From Pseudomonas rustica (GTDB lineage Bacteria; Pseudomonadota; Gammaproteobacteria; Pseudomonadales; Pseudomonadaceae), in contig NZ_JAGYHF010000011.1 in assembly GCF_018336155.1 (NCBI RefSeq), positions 1 to 64,000 of the forward strand: 64,000 nt of DNA, read 5' to 3'. How positions within the stretch are numbered: the stretch's first letter is position 1; every line of letters begins with the position of its first letter. Of the stretch, positions 33,582 through 41,555 are shown one piece after another. Both the position numbers and the translations under genes were made by a program. The notes below the pieces were generated by a model. That model was not told the DNA's origin. It worked only from the letters and a program-made list of their open reading frames with translations, and did not search any database.

Positions 33582-33599
33582 TTCAGCACTGAATAAAAT

Positions 33600-33635
33600 G
33601 CCCGCCGTGGCTTTAAGTCCGGCGGGCTTTTTTTT
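33600..33635 (+). terminator. Rho-independent terminator of lipA
   Basis: GCCCGCCG and CGGCGGGC form an 8-bp stem with a 12-nt loop, followed by eight T. It begins 19 bases after the lipA stop and closes the long + strand cell-wall and lipoate transcript. Confidence 0.92.
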
Positions 33636-33688
33636 GCCTGCTTTCCTGACTACTGTGTGCGCATGACTTCACACTGGGAGCCCCATGG

Positions 33689-34639
33689 ATGACCGTTCGA
33701 CCGACCCACAGCCTTTTTCCGCATAAACCCGTGCCGGCGTTGCCGTCAGAGGGCGTGATCGGCGTTATCGCGCCTGCCGGGCCGGGTGCGCTGGACACCG
33801 ACAAGGCAGTGCAGTGGATGCGCGCTCGCGGTTATGCGCTGAAGGTGTTTCCCGGCGTCTATGAAAAGGATGGCTATCTGGCTGGCAGCGATGAGGTGCG
33901 GCTTAACGATCTGCACGCAGCGTTCGCAGATGCCGAGGTCGATGCAATCATTTGTCTGCGCGGCGGCTACGGTACGCCGCGCCTGCTGGATCGGATCGAC
34001 TACGACCTGCTCAGCCGTAACGCCAAACCCTTTGTCGGTTACAGCGACATCACCGCGCTGCACCTCGCGATCAGTCGTTACGCCGGGTTTGTGACCTTTC
34101 ACGGGCCGCTGCTCAACGCTGACCTGCTTGGTGACAAAGAACCACCGACCGTGACGTCATTCTTCGCCATGCTGCGCGGTCAGTTGAAAGCGGGGAGTGT
34201 GCTCAGCCACCCGGTGGCTTACCCCTTGACCACGGTTGAGCCCGGCATTGCCCATGGGCGTTTGCTCGGTGGCAATCTGGCGATGATCGCGGCGACATTG
34301 GGCACGCCTTACGAAATTGATGTCGAAGGGGTGATTCTGCTGATCGAAGACATCAACGAGCCGCTGTATCGCATCGATCGCTTGCTGACGCAGATGCGCC
34401 TGGCCGGGAAGCTGGCCAGGTTGCGCGGGGTGTTGGTCGGGGATGTGGCGGGGGTGGATATTGATGCGTTGAACCGTTTGCTCAAGCAGACGTTCGAGCC
34501 GTTACGGATTCCGGTGTTGTCGGGGTGGCGCAGCGGGCATTGTGATCCGAACCTGACGTTGCCGATGGGCGCGCTGGTAAGGCTGGATGCCGGGAAGAAG
34601 GAATTGATGCTGGAGCAGGATGTGGTGATCAAAGCTTAG
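33689..34639 (+). CDS. ldcA: LD-carboxypeptidase (LdcA, S66 family)
   Basis: A 316-residue cytoplasmic serine peptidase that removes the terminal D-Ala from recycled murein tetrapeptides, producing the tripeptide that Mpl uses. The S66 fold shows GVIGVIAPAGPG at the start, the nucleophile serine in VGYSDITALH (about 113-122), and Glu and His residues in LIEDINEPLYRIDR and GHCDPNLTLPMGA. Together with Mpl at 12461-13810 it covers two steps of peptidoglycan recycling. It has its own region after the lipA terminator. Confidence 0.94.
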   Translation: MTVRPTHSLFPHKPVPALPSEGVIGVIAPAGPGALDTDKAVQWMRARGYALKVFPGVYEKDGYLAGSDEVRLNDLHAAFADAEVDAIICLRGGYGTPRLLDRIDYDLLSRNAKPFVGYSDITALHLAISRYAGFVTFHGPLLNADLLGDKEPPTVTSFFAMLRGQLKAGSVLSHPVAYPLTTVEPGIAHGRLLGGNLAMIAATLGTPYEIDVEGVILLIEDINEPLYRIDRLLTQMRLAGKLARLRGVLVGDVAGVDIDALNRLLKQTFEPLRIPVLSGWRSGHCDPNLTLPMGALVRLDAGKKELMLEQDVVIKA

Positions 34640-34647
34640 AAATAAGT

Positions 34648-34757
34648 CGCCTGACAGTCAGTCTTCGGGAGCAAGCCCCCTCCCACATTCGACCGTGTTC
34701 TTATGCTGAAACTCGATCAACTGTGGGAGCGGGCTTGCTCGCGAAGGCGTCAGTCGC
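34648..34757. repeat. GCTTGCTC-type inverted repeat
   Basis: GGGAGCAAGCCCCCTCCCACA and TGTGGGAGCGGGCTTGCTC face each other, with outer arms CGCCTGAC and GTCAGTCGCC-like. This is the same class of intergenic palindrome as at 8190-8266 and 46377-46468. It lies between convergent genes. Confidence 0.9.
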
Positions 34758-34772
34758 CATACAACCGAGCCA

Positions 34773-36095
34773 CTACTGAGTACGCAAGCTCTCAAGCAGC
34801 TTGTGCGTCGGATACCCATCCGCCGGCCAGCCAAACGACTGCTGCGCACTGCGGATCGCCTTACGCGTGTTAGCGCCGATAATCCCGTCCGCCGTGCCCG
34901 CATCAAAGTTGCGCGCGCTCAACAGGTTCTGCAGTTCAATGCGCTCGCTGCGGCTGAGCGGCATGTCATCTTTCGGCCAGGTGCCGTTGATCAGACCACC
35001 GCCACTGAAGCGCTCAGACAACAAGCCAACCGCCAACGCATACGACGAAGAATTGTTGTACTTGAGGATCGCGCGGAAGTTATCCAGCACCAGGAACGCC
35101 GGGCCACGATAACCGGCCGGCAGCAGCAGGGCGGCGGACAGTTGCTCGGAGCCCGCCGGAGCCTGACCGCCATTCGGCAGAATCACACCGAGCTGGCGCC
35201 ATTCAGCGACGCTTTTACGCATCACACCGTCAGCCAGTGTGTAGTTGAAACCGTTCGGCAGTTGCACCTCGAAACCCCACGGCTGACCCCGCTGCCAGCC
35301 AGAGCTTTGCAGGTAGTGCGCGGTCGAGGCCAGCGCATCGGCCGGGCTGCCCCAGATGTCGCGGCGACCGTCACCGTCAAAATCCACGGCGTGCGTGTTG
35401 TAGGTGGTCGGAATGAACTGGGTCTGGCCCATCGCGCCAGCCCAGGAGCCAAGCATCTTCTCCGGCGTGATATCGCCCTGTTGCAGGATCTGCAGCGCGG
35501 CAATCAATTGCGCATGGGCAAAGCCGGGACGGCGACCTTCGTAGGCGAGGGTGGCCAGCGAATTGATCACTGACTTTGTGCCCTGGAACTGGCCGAAGTT
35601 ACTCTCCATGCCCCACACCGACACCAGCGCCTGACGGTCGACGCCGTAACGCTGTTCGATGCTTTGCAGAATGTCGGCGTACTGATTGATCAGCGCCTGA
35701 CCTTTGCGTACGCGCAGCGGCGACAGCGCGCCATCGAGGTATTCCCACACCGGGCGGGAGAACTCCGGCTGGCTGCGGTCAGCGCGGATGATGCTCGCGT
35801 CGAAGCTGACGTTGGCAAATGCGCGATCGAACAGCTCAGGGCTAATGCCGGCGGCCAAGGCATCCTTACGGAAGCCTGCTTGCCATTCGGCAAAGGTCTG
35901 GGTCGGCTGAAGATCGAGAGAGTCGGCGGACGGCACTACCGGCGGGATGATCGCTGGGGCCGTGGCGACAGGGGCAGCTTGAAGAGGTTGCGCATCGGCG
36001 GCGGTGGGTTTTTCCGCGCAGGCGACAAGCAGGATGAAGCTGGAGGCAGCGATCAATTGGCGAACGGGCCAACGATGGGAAAGACTTAGGGGCAT
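34773..36095 (-). CDS. Lytic murein transglycosylase lipoprotein with peptidoglycan-binding domain
   Basis: A 440-residue MltB-family enzyme. A lipobox (LLVAC, Cys about 25) anchors it to a membrane. The SLT-2 domain spans about 70-370: catalytic glutamate in WGMESNFGQFQGTKS (about 155-170), then SWAGAMGQTQFIPTTY and DFDGDGRRDIW. A C-terminal PG-binding-1 domain follows (LQNLLSARNFDAGTADGIIGANTRKAI, about 385-411). An upstream in-frame extension of 68 residues is basic and unlike the family, so ATG at 36095 is chosen. The substrate is glycan with stem peptides. It is separate from mltB at 28178-29188, so the window holds two SLT-2 enzymes. Confidence 0.92.
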   Translation of the reverse strand: MPLSLSHRWPVRQLIAASSFILLVACAEKPTAADAQPLQAAPVATAPAIIPPVVPSADSLDLQPTQTFAEWQAGFRKDALAAGISPELFDRAFANVSFDASIIRADRSQPEFSRPVWEYLDGALSPLRVRKGQALINQYADILQSIEQRYGVDRQALVSVWGMESNFGQFQGTKSVINSLATLAYEGRRPGFAHAQLIAALQILQQGDITPEKMLGSWAGAMGQTQFIPTTYNTHAVDFDGDGRRDIWGSPADALASTAHYLQSSGWQRGQPWGFEVQLPNGFNYTLADGVMRKSVAEWRQLGVILPNGGQAPAGSEQLSAALLLPAGYRGPAFLVLDNFRAILKYNNSSSYALAVGLLSERFSGGGLINGTWPKDDMPLSRSERIELQNLLSARNFDAGTADGIIGANTRKAIRSAQQSFGWPADGYPTHKLLESLRTQ

Positions 36096-36156
36096 GCACA
36101 GTTCCAGGGGAAACGAGTCAAGTGCAGACCTTAACATGAGCAGGGGGTACTGCGCT

Positions 36157-36321
36157 TTAAGCAGCCAGAAAGTAAGAAGCCTCCCAGCTGTCAGACTGGA
36201 AGGCTTCGCGGCGGTAGCTGCCTTTACCCTTGGTTGGTCGTTCCTGGCGACTGCGGAACAGGGGCTGGGCGACGATGGATTTGGCCTTGTTGGGGCCATG
36301 CTTTGCTGGCTTTTTGCTCAT
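36157..36321 (-). CDS. arfA: Alternative ribosome-rescue factor A
   Basis: A 54-residue protein that, with release factor 2, frees ribosomes stalled on messages lacking a stop codon when trans-translation fails. The basic core PLFRSRQERPTKGKGSYRRE matches ArfA (E. coli has LFRQRVEKNKKGKGSYMRK). Upstream in-frame sequence is not family-like, so ATG at 36321 is used. The mRNA has a 12-bp hairpin at 36176-36207 inside the coding end. In ArfA this hairpin is cut by RNase III, so the full protein is normally not made, and tmRNA degrades the truncated product. Expression rises only when tmRNA fails. Confidence 0.88.
   Translation of the reverse strand: MSKKPAKHGPNKAKSIVAQPLFRSRQERPTKGKGSYRREAFQSDSWEASYFLAA
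36176..36207 (-). promoter_or_regulatory. RNase III-type hairpin inside arfA
   Basis: GAAGCCTTCCAG, an 8-nt loop and CTGGGAGGCTTC form a 12-bp stem with a single G-U pair, covering codons about 39-49 of arfA. It is placed as in known arfA messages, where cleavage yields a nonstop mRNA. The essential KGKGSYRR segment lies upstream and survives truncation. Confidence 0.8.
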
Positions 36322-36423
36322 GAGGGTTCTCTCATTGGGGTGGGTTTTGCGGGGGAAATAATCTGCCGATGTTGGGCGTCTGTCTATAGGGAAAATGTGG
36401 GCGCGCATTGTAGGAAACAAGAG

Positions 36424-36494
36424 CAAAAGATCGCAGCGTGCCGCAGTTCCTACAAGGATCGGTGTAGGAGCTGCCGAAGGCTGCGATCTTTTGG
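36424..36494. repeat. Imperfect REP pair
   Basis: The left copy is degenerate (GATCGCAGCGTGCCGCAGTT); the right copy GTGTAGGAGCTGCCGAAGGC is canonical. The pair ends next to the holA stop codon and lies upstream of arfA. Confidence 0.85.
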
Positions 36495-36496
36495 TC

Positions 36497-37534
36497 TTAT
36501 TCAGCAGGCAGTGAAAGGCGTTGGCCAGCCATCAACAATGCCAACCGGCTCAAGCTCATCCACGGTGAACCCGCCGCCTGGCCCTTGATCTGCGCATCAA
36601 TGCGCTGAGCTTCCAGCAGCAACTGCGCCCAGCGTTGCGCCGTGTAGCGTTGCAGGGCTTTGCTCATCAGCGGTTTGCGCTTATCCCAGACCGGCGGTTT
36701 CGCCTGACTGAAACATTTGTCCAGCGGCGTGCCCTGACTGTACTGCAGCGAGATATTGGCCAGCAGGCGCAATTCCCGCGCCAGTGCCCAGAGAATCACC
36801 GGCGGCTCGACACCTTCACCGCGCAAGCCTTCGAGCATGCGCAGCGCATGCGCCGGTTCGCCGTTGAGCACGGCGTCGGTCAGGCCGAATACGTCAAACC
36901 GTGCGCTGTCGGCCACGGCGGCCTGCACGGTTTCAACGGTGATCTGTCCGCCTTCCGCCATCAGCTTGAGCTTTTCGATTTCCTGCGCGGCGGCGAGCAA
37001 GTTGCCCTCGACACGCGCGGCAATCAATTCGACCGCGTCCTGACTGGCCGACAACCCGGCCTGCGACAGACGCTGACGAATCCAGCTCGGCAACTGATTG
37101 GCATCCACCGGCCAGATCTGAATGAACTGGGTCTGCTGGCCTTCGACCAGCGCCTTGCCCCACTTGGTTTTCTGCGCACTGCCATCGAGCTTGGGCAAGC
37201 TGATCAGCAGCACCGTGTCTTCAGCGGGGCGCGAGCAATATTCGATGAAAGCGGCAGCGCCTTTGTCACCGGGTTTGCCCGAGGGCAGACGCAGTTCCAG
37301 CAGGCGTTTTTCCGCGAACAACGACATGCTGGCGCCGGCCTGCAACAACGTACCCCAATCGAAATTGGCGTCGGCGGCAAAGACCTGGCGTTCGTCGAAA
37401 CCTTGCTCGCGGGCAGCACGGCGGATGGCGTCGGCAGCTTCCTGACACAGCAGCGGGTCATCGCCACTGATGATGTAGACCGGCGCAAGGGCGCCTTGCA
37501 GGTGTTTACCGAGTTGGGCGGGGGCGAGCTTCAT
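36497..37534 (-). CDS. holA: DNA polymerase III delta subunit
   Basis: A 345-residue clamp-loader subunit that opens the beta sliding clamp. Family features: VYIISGDDPLLCQEAADAIR at about 19-38, LLELRLPSGKPGDKGAAAF (beta-binding helix region), and an AAA-like collar C-terminal half (GVEPPVILWALARELR). The length is normal. It follows lptE by about 40 bases on the same strand, as in other gammaproteobacteria (leuS-lptE-holA). No strong ribosome-binding site is seen, and a hairpin (37548-37567) sits just before its start. Confidence 0.95.
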   Translation of the reverse strand: MKLAPAQLGKHLQGALAPVYIISGDDPLLCQEAADAIRRAAREQGFDERQVFAADANFDWGTLLQAGASMSLFAEKRLLELRLPSGKPGDKGAAAFIEYCSRPAEDTVLLISLPKLDGSAQKTKWGKALVEGQQTQFIQIWPVDANQLPSWIRQRLSQAGLSASQDAVELIAARVEGNLLAAAQEIEKLKLMAEGGQITVETVQAAVADSARFDVFGLTDAVLNGEPAHALRMLEGLRGEGVEPPVILWALARELRLLANISLQYSQGTPLDKCFSQAKPPVWDKRKPLMSKALQRYTAQRWAQLLLEAQRIDAQIKGQAAGSPWMSLSRLALLMAGQRLSLPAE

Positions 37535-37547
37535 AAGAAAGGTCGAA

Positions 37548-37567
37548 CGGGGCGCCTGAGCGCCCCG
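37548..37567 (-). terminator. Hairpin between lptE and holA
   Basis: CGGGGCGC, loop of four and GCGCCCCG form a perfect 8-bp stem just after the lptE stop and about 14 bases before the holA ATG. The following minus-strand bases are moderately T-rich. It may reduce holA expression relative to lptE by attenuation or by masking the start. Confidence 0.5.
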
Positions 37568-37573
37568 AACATC

Positions 37574-38179
37574 TTACTGCTGCGGTACTTCGAGCGGCGA
37601 CTGACGCGGGGTTTCCGCTTCAGCTTTCTGCGCCGCTTCCAGGGCCTGGGCTTCTGCCTTGGCGCGGGCATCGGCGGTCGCCTGCAGTTGATCCAGTTGC
37701 GCCGGAGTCAGCTGTTGCAGACGCAGCATCATGCGCTGTACCAGTTCGCGACGGGTTTCGCGACGGGCGTCGTTGGCTTCCTGATCGGAACCGACGAGGT
37801 TGTTACCGTCGTGAATGAACACCTTCTGCACTTCAAGCTTGTCGCTCAGCAGGTTCAGGTTGTTGGCGCCGAGAATGTCGTAGCTGAGCACGGTGCTCAC
37901 CTGATATTCGCCGGTGGTGCCGTTACCCGAGTAGCTGAGGATGCGCTGGTTTTCCTGCTCGTTGGACAGGAACAGCTTGTAAGGCGCGCCGGAAACGACC
38001 TTCACGCCGCTGGATTCCAGCACCTGGCGCAGTTGGGTCACAGTCTCGCCGTAAGCGTTACGGGCGCTCAGATCGAGTTCCTTGATCGCCAGTTCGTTGG
38101 TGCCGGTGCCGCGCAGCTGGAAACCGCAGGCGCTCAACAGAACGGCGAGGCCCATCACCAGCAGATTGCGTTTGATCAT
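37574..38179 (-). CDS. lptE: LPS assembly lipoprotein LptE
   Basis: A 201-residue outer-membrane lipoprotein that plugs the LptD barrel and helps insert lipopolysaccharide in the outer leaflet. The lipobox is LLSAC (Cys about 18), followed directly by the diagnostic GFQLRGTG. The mid-part LRQVLESSGVKVVSGAPYKLFLSN and NDARRETRRELVQRMMLRLQQL fit. The C terminus is Ala/Gln/Glu-rich and coiled-coil-like (about 160-200), a Pseudomonas extension. It lies between leuS and holA. Confidence 0.95.
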   Translation of the reverse strand: MIKRNLLVMGLAVLLSACGFQLRGTGTNELAIKELDLSARNAYGETVTQLRQVLESSGVKVVSGAPYKLFLSNEQENQRILSYSGNGTTGEYQVSTVLSYDILGANNLNLLSDKLEVQKVFIHDGNNLVGSDQEANDARRETRRELVQRMMLRLQQLTPAQLDQLQATADARAKAEAQALEAAQKAEAETPRQSPLEVPQQ

Positions 38180-38236
38180 TGTGTTGCTCCCCTTGAAACC
38201 AGGTGGGCCGACCGTGCGGCCCGAAAGGTTTTACTC

Positions 38237-38258
38237 GGCGTCAGGCGAACCTGACGCC
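38237..38258 (-). terminator. Strong hairpin between leuS and lptE
   Basis: GGCGTCAGG and CCTGACGCC form a 9-bp perfect stem with a four-base loop that reads TTCG on the minus strand, a very stable tetraloop. It begins 9 bases past the leuS stop. There is no T run, so it may stabilise the leuS 3' end rather than terminate. Confidence 0.5.
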
Positions 38259-38266
38259 CGATCCAA

Positions 38267-40873
38267 TTAGCTGGCGACGATGTTGACCAGTTTCCCCGGC
38301 ACAACGATCACTTTACGAATGGTCAGACCGTCGACGAAACGCAGAACGTTTTCGTTGCCACGGGCTGCCGCTTCAACTTCTTCACGGGTGGCGCTGGCCG
38401 GCATTTCGATCTGGCCGCGCAGCTTGCCGTTGACCTGGATCACCAGGGTCAGGCTGTCCTGCACCAGCGCGCTTTCGTCCACGGCTGGCCAACCGGCGTC
38501 GATGACTGCATCGGCGTGACCCAGCTGATTCCACAGCTCGTGGCTGATGTGCGGGGTGATCGGTGCCAGCAACAAGGTCACGGCTTCCAGACCTTCGTGA
38601 ACCAGAGCGCGATCCTGTTCGGTGCCTTGTGCGGCTTTTTCCAGCACGTTCATCAGCGTCATCACCTGAGCGATGGCGGTGTTGAATTTGTGGTTCTGGC
38701 CGACGTCGTGGCTGGCTTGCTTGATGGCCACGTGGATCGAACGGCGAACGGCTTTCTGCTCGTCATTCAGGCTGGCGATGTCGAGCTTGCCCGGCAAGCC
38801 CTGACCAACGTGCGCTTGCGCCAGACGCCAGACGCGCTTGAGGAAACGGTGCGAACCTTCAACGCCGGAGTCCGACCATTCGGCGCTCATGTCAGGCGGC
38901 GAGGCGAACATCATGAACAGACGGCAAGTGTCAGCGCCGAACTGATCAATCATCGACTGTGGGTCGACGCCGTTGTTTTTCGACTTGGCCATTTTCTCGG
39001 TGCCACCGATTTCCACCGGCAGACCGTCGGATTTCAGCTTGGCGCTGATGACCTTGGCTTTGCTGTCACGCTCGAGTTCTACGTCCGCCGGGTTGAACCA
39101 GGTGTAAGCACCGTTGGCTTCGCGACGATAGTAGGTTTCGGCGATCACCATGCCTTGGGTCAGCAGGTTCTTGAACGGTTCGTTGGAGCTCACCAGACCT
39201 TCATCGCGCATCAGCTTGTGGAAGAAGCGCGCGTAGAGCAGGTGAAGAATCGCGTGTTCGATACCGCCGATGTACTGATCGACCGGCAGCCAGTGATCAG
39301 CTGCGGATTTCTCGACCAGACCGCCTTCAAAGTGCGGCGAGGCGTAACGGGCGTAATACCACGACGACTCGACGAAGGTGTCCATGGTGTCGGTTTCACG
39401 CTTGGCAGGCTGGCCGCATTTCGGGCAGCTGCATTCGTAAAACTCTGGCATGCGCGCCAGCGGCGAACCGGCGCCGTCCGGCACCACGTCTTCCGGCAGA
39501 ACGACCGGCAGTTGATCTTCCGGCACCGGCACGTCACCGCACGCATCGCAGTGGATGATCGGGATCGGGCAGCCCCAGTAGCGCTGACGGCTGATGCCCC
39601 AGTCGCGCAGGCGGAACTGAGTACGCGAGGCGCCCAGTTCTTTCTTGATCAGGGCGACTTCCATGGCGTCGAACGCGCCAGCGAAGTCCAGACCGTCGAA
39701 CTCGCCGGAGTTGATCAGTGTGCCGTGCTCGCCGTAGGCGTCTTGCCACGGCGCAGGGTTGCTGTCGCCAGAGCTGGTACGTACGACCGATTTAACCGGC
39801 AGGTTGTACTTGTGGGCGAATTCGAAATCGCGCTCGTCGTGCGCCGGTACCGCCATCACAGCGCCGTCGCCGTAGTGCATCAGCACATAGTTGGCGACCC
39901 ACACCGGCAGTTTCTCGCCAGTCAGCGGGTGCTCGACGAACAGGCCGGTCGGCAGGCCTTTCTTTTCCTGCGTGGCGACGTCGGCTTCAGCGACGCTGCC
40001 GCCCTTGCATTCAGCGATGAACGCTTGCAGCTCAGGGTTGTTTTTCGCGGCCAGGGTGGCCAGCGGGTGCTCGGCAGCCACGGCGACATAGGTCGCGCCC
40101 ATCAGGGTGTCCGGACGGGTAGTGAAGACTTTGAGGGTGCCGGCTTCGCTGATCGAATCGACGTTGTACGGGAACTGCACTTCCATGCCGCGGGATTTGC
40201 CGATCCAGTTGCGCTGCATGGTCTTGACCTGTTCAGGCCAGCCAGTCAGTTCGTCGAGGCTCTCCAGCAGCTCATCCGCGTAGGCGGTGATCTTGAAGTA
40301 GTACATCGGGATTTCGCGCTTTTCGATCAGCGCGCCGGAACGCCAACCACGACCGTCGATCACCTGCTCGTTAGCGAGAACGGTCTGGTCGATCGGATCC
40401 CAGTTCACGGTGCCGTTTTTACGGTAGATCACACCTTTTTCGAACAGGCGAGTGAACAGCCATTGTTCCCAACGGTAGTAATCCGGCTTGCAGGTGGTGA
40501 CTTCGCGCGACCAGTCGACCGCCAGACCCAGGCTGCGCAGCTGGGTTTTCATGTAGGCGATGTTTTCGTAGGTCCACTTGGCCGGGGCTACGTTGTTCTT
40601 CATTGCGGCGTTTTCTGCCGGCATGCCGAAAGCGTCCCAACCCATCGGTTGCAGAACGTTCTTGCCGAGCATGCGCTGGTAGCGGGAGATCACGTCGCCG
40701 ATGGTGTAGTTGCGCACGTGCCCCATGTGTAGCTTGCCGCTGGGGTAAGGGAACATCGACAGGCAGTAGAAAGTCTCCTTGCCTGGCTGTTCACTGACTT
40801 CAAAGGACTTTTGCTCATCCCAGAACGACTGGGCGGCGGCTTCAATTTCACGGGGCTGATATTGTTCGTGCAT
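38267..40873 (-). CDS. leuS: Leucyl-tRNA synthetase
   Basis: An 868-residue class I synthetase. The HIGH motif appears as HMGH (KLHMGHVRNYTIGD, about 48-61) and KMSKS as KMAKS (EKMAKSKNNGVDP, about 623). The editing domain (about 220-415) has the T-rich TTRPDTLMGATYVAVA and the GDGAVMAVPAHDERD segments. The start is MHEQYQPREIEA; an upstream ATG 14 codons earlier is not family-like. It is the first gene of leuS-lptE-holA. Confidence 0.98.
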   Translation of the reverse strand: MHEQYQPREIEAAAQSFWDEQKSFEVSEQPGKETFYCLSMFPYPSGKLHMGHVRNYTIGDVISRYQRMLGKNVLQPMGWDAFGMPAENAAMKNNVAPAKWTYENIAYMKTQLRSLGLAVDWSREVTTCKPDYYRWEQWLFTRLFEKGVIYRKNGTVNWDPIDQTVLANEQVIDGRGWRSGALIEKREIPMYYFKITAYADELLESLDELTGWPEQVKTMQRNWIGKSRGMEVQFPYNVDSISEAGTLKVFTTRPDTLMGATYVAVAAEHPLATLAAKNNPELQAFIAECKGGSVAEADVATQEKKGLPTGLFVEHPLTGEKLPVWVANYVLMHYGDGAVMAVPAHDERDFEFAHKYNLPVKSVVRTSSGDSNPAPWQDAYGEHGTLINSGEFDGLDFAGAFDAMEVALIKKELGASRTQFRLRDWGISRQRYWGCPIPIIHCDACGDVPVPEDQLPVVLPEDVVPDGAGSPLARMPEFYECSCPKCGQPAKRETDTMDTFVESSWYYARYASPHFEGGLVEKSAADHWLPVDQYIGGIEHAILHLLYARFFHKLMRDEGLVSSNEPFKNLLTQGMVIAETYYRREANGAYTWFNPADVELERDSKAKVISAKLKSDGLPVEIGGTEKMAKSKNNGVDPQSMIDQFGADTCRLFMMFASPPDMSAEWSDSGVEGSHRFLKRVWRLAQAHVGQGLPGKLDIASLNDEQKAVRRSIHVAIKQASHDVGQNHKFNTAIAQVMTLMNVLEKAAQGTEQDRALVHEGLEAVTLLLAPITPHISHELWNQLGHADAVIDAGWPAVDESALVQDSLTLVIQVNGKLRGQIEMPASATREEVEAAARGNENVLRFVDGLTIRKVIVVPGKLVNIVAS

Positions 40874-41127
40874 GGCTACTTTTGTACTGGATAGGGGTGG
40901 CCTAATCCTCTTCAACGCAGGTTCCGGGGTTGGCCCGGACGAGCTGGAAGTGGAATTACAGGAAGCGCCGTAGCATACATGACCGCGCTTGGCCTAGGGA
41001 AACCCTGATTACAGCTACATGTCCCGCAATACTTGCGTTGGGGCCGTTGGTCGCGGCGTACAGCCGGTTTGTGCAGCGAAGCTAAGCTCTAACTGGGGAG
41101 TGAGTCTTATCTTCAATGAGGTGAGGG
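40874..41127. other. Divergent intergenic region between leuS and a small unknown gene
   Basis: This 254-base gap should hold promoters for both directions. On the minus strand TATGCT near 40971-40976 is a possible -10 for leuS. No terminators or repeats stand out. Confidence 0.3.
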
Positions 41128-41451
41128 ATGGTGGAGCAACGGCAAAAAAACGTGAATAAACCCGAGTTGTACGAGAGGTTGATCGACCGTCTGGGTATGG
41201 CCCTGGACGCAGTAAAAACCGCTGACCGGCTGCGCGACGAGCGCCCCCTGGAACTGGAATTGCGTGGCTTGAGCCCCGCTGAGTTCAAACTGGTCAAGGC
41301 CTATCTGGATCGCAGTGAGCGTGAAACGCACGGCTGCCTGTCACAAGCAGTGAAGCAGCTCGATGCAGCACATTCGGCCAAGGTCATCTGGCTCAAGGAC
41401 AAGGCGCCCGGCAGAGACACCGTCAAAGTACGGGCTATGCAGGCCAAGTAA
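41128..41451 (+). CDS. Conserved-type hypothetical protein, function unknown
   Basis: A 107-residue soluble protein that I do not recognise. It has no signal peptide or membrane segment. It is rich in charged residues, with predicted helices (NKPELYERLIDRLGMALDAVKTADRLR and SPAEFKLVKAYLDRSERE) and a basic C-terminal tail. GGTGAGGG provides a plausible ribosome-binding site just before ATG. It is divergent from leuS. No family-diagnostic residues are visible, though the single Cys and central LELRGLSPAEFKLVKAYLD stretch could serve as a search handle. Confidence 0.7.
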   Translation: MVEQRQKNVNKPELYERLIDRLGMALDAVKTADRLRDERPLELELRGLSPAEFKLVKAYLDRSERETHGCLSQAVKQLDAAHSAKVIWLKDKAPGRDTVKVRAMQAK

Positions 41452-41555
41452 GCGCATGGCAGGTCAAGAAACGGATCTTTTTCAACGGGATCCCACCTAC
41501 TGGTTGTAACGCGTTATTAACACTCTTAGGCTTCGGGCATCTTTGGAGATGCCCG

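Noticed and set aside
38516..40732. A 738-codon open frame on the + strand opposite leuS
   Set aside because: It is an antisense shadow of leuS produced by high GC at third positions. It has no ribosome-binding site and its translation is repetitive in Val, Arg, His and Gln with no domain.
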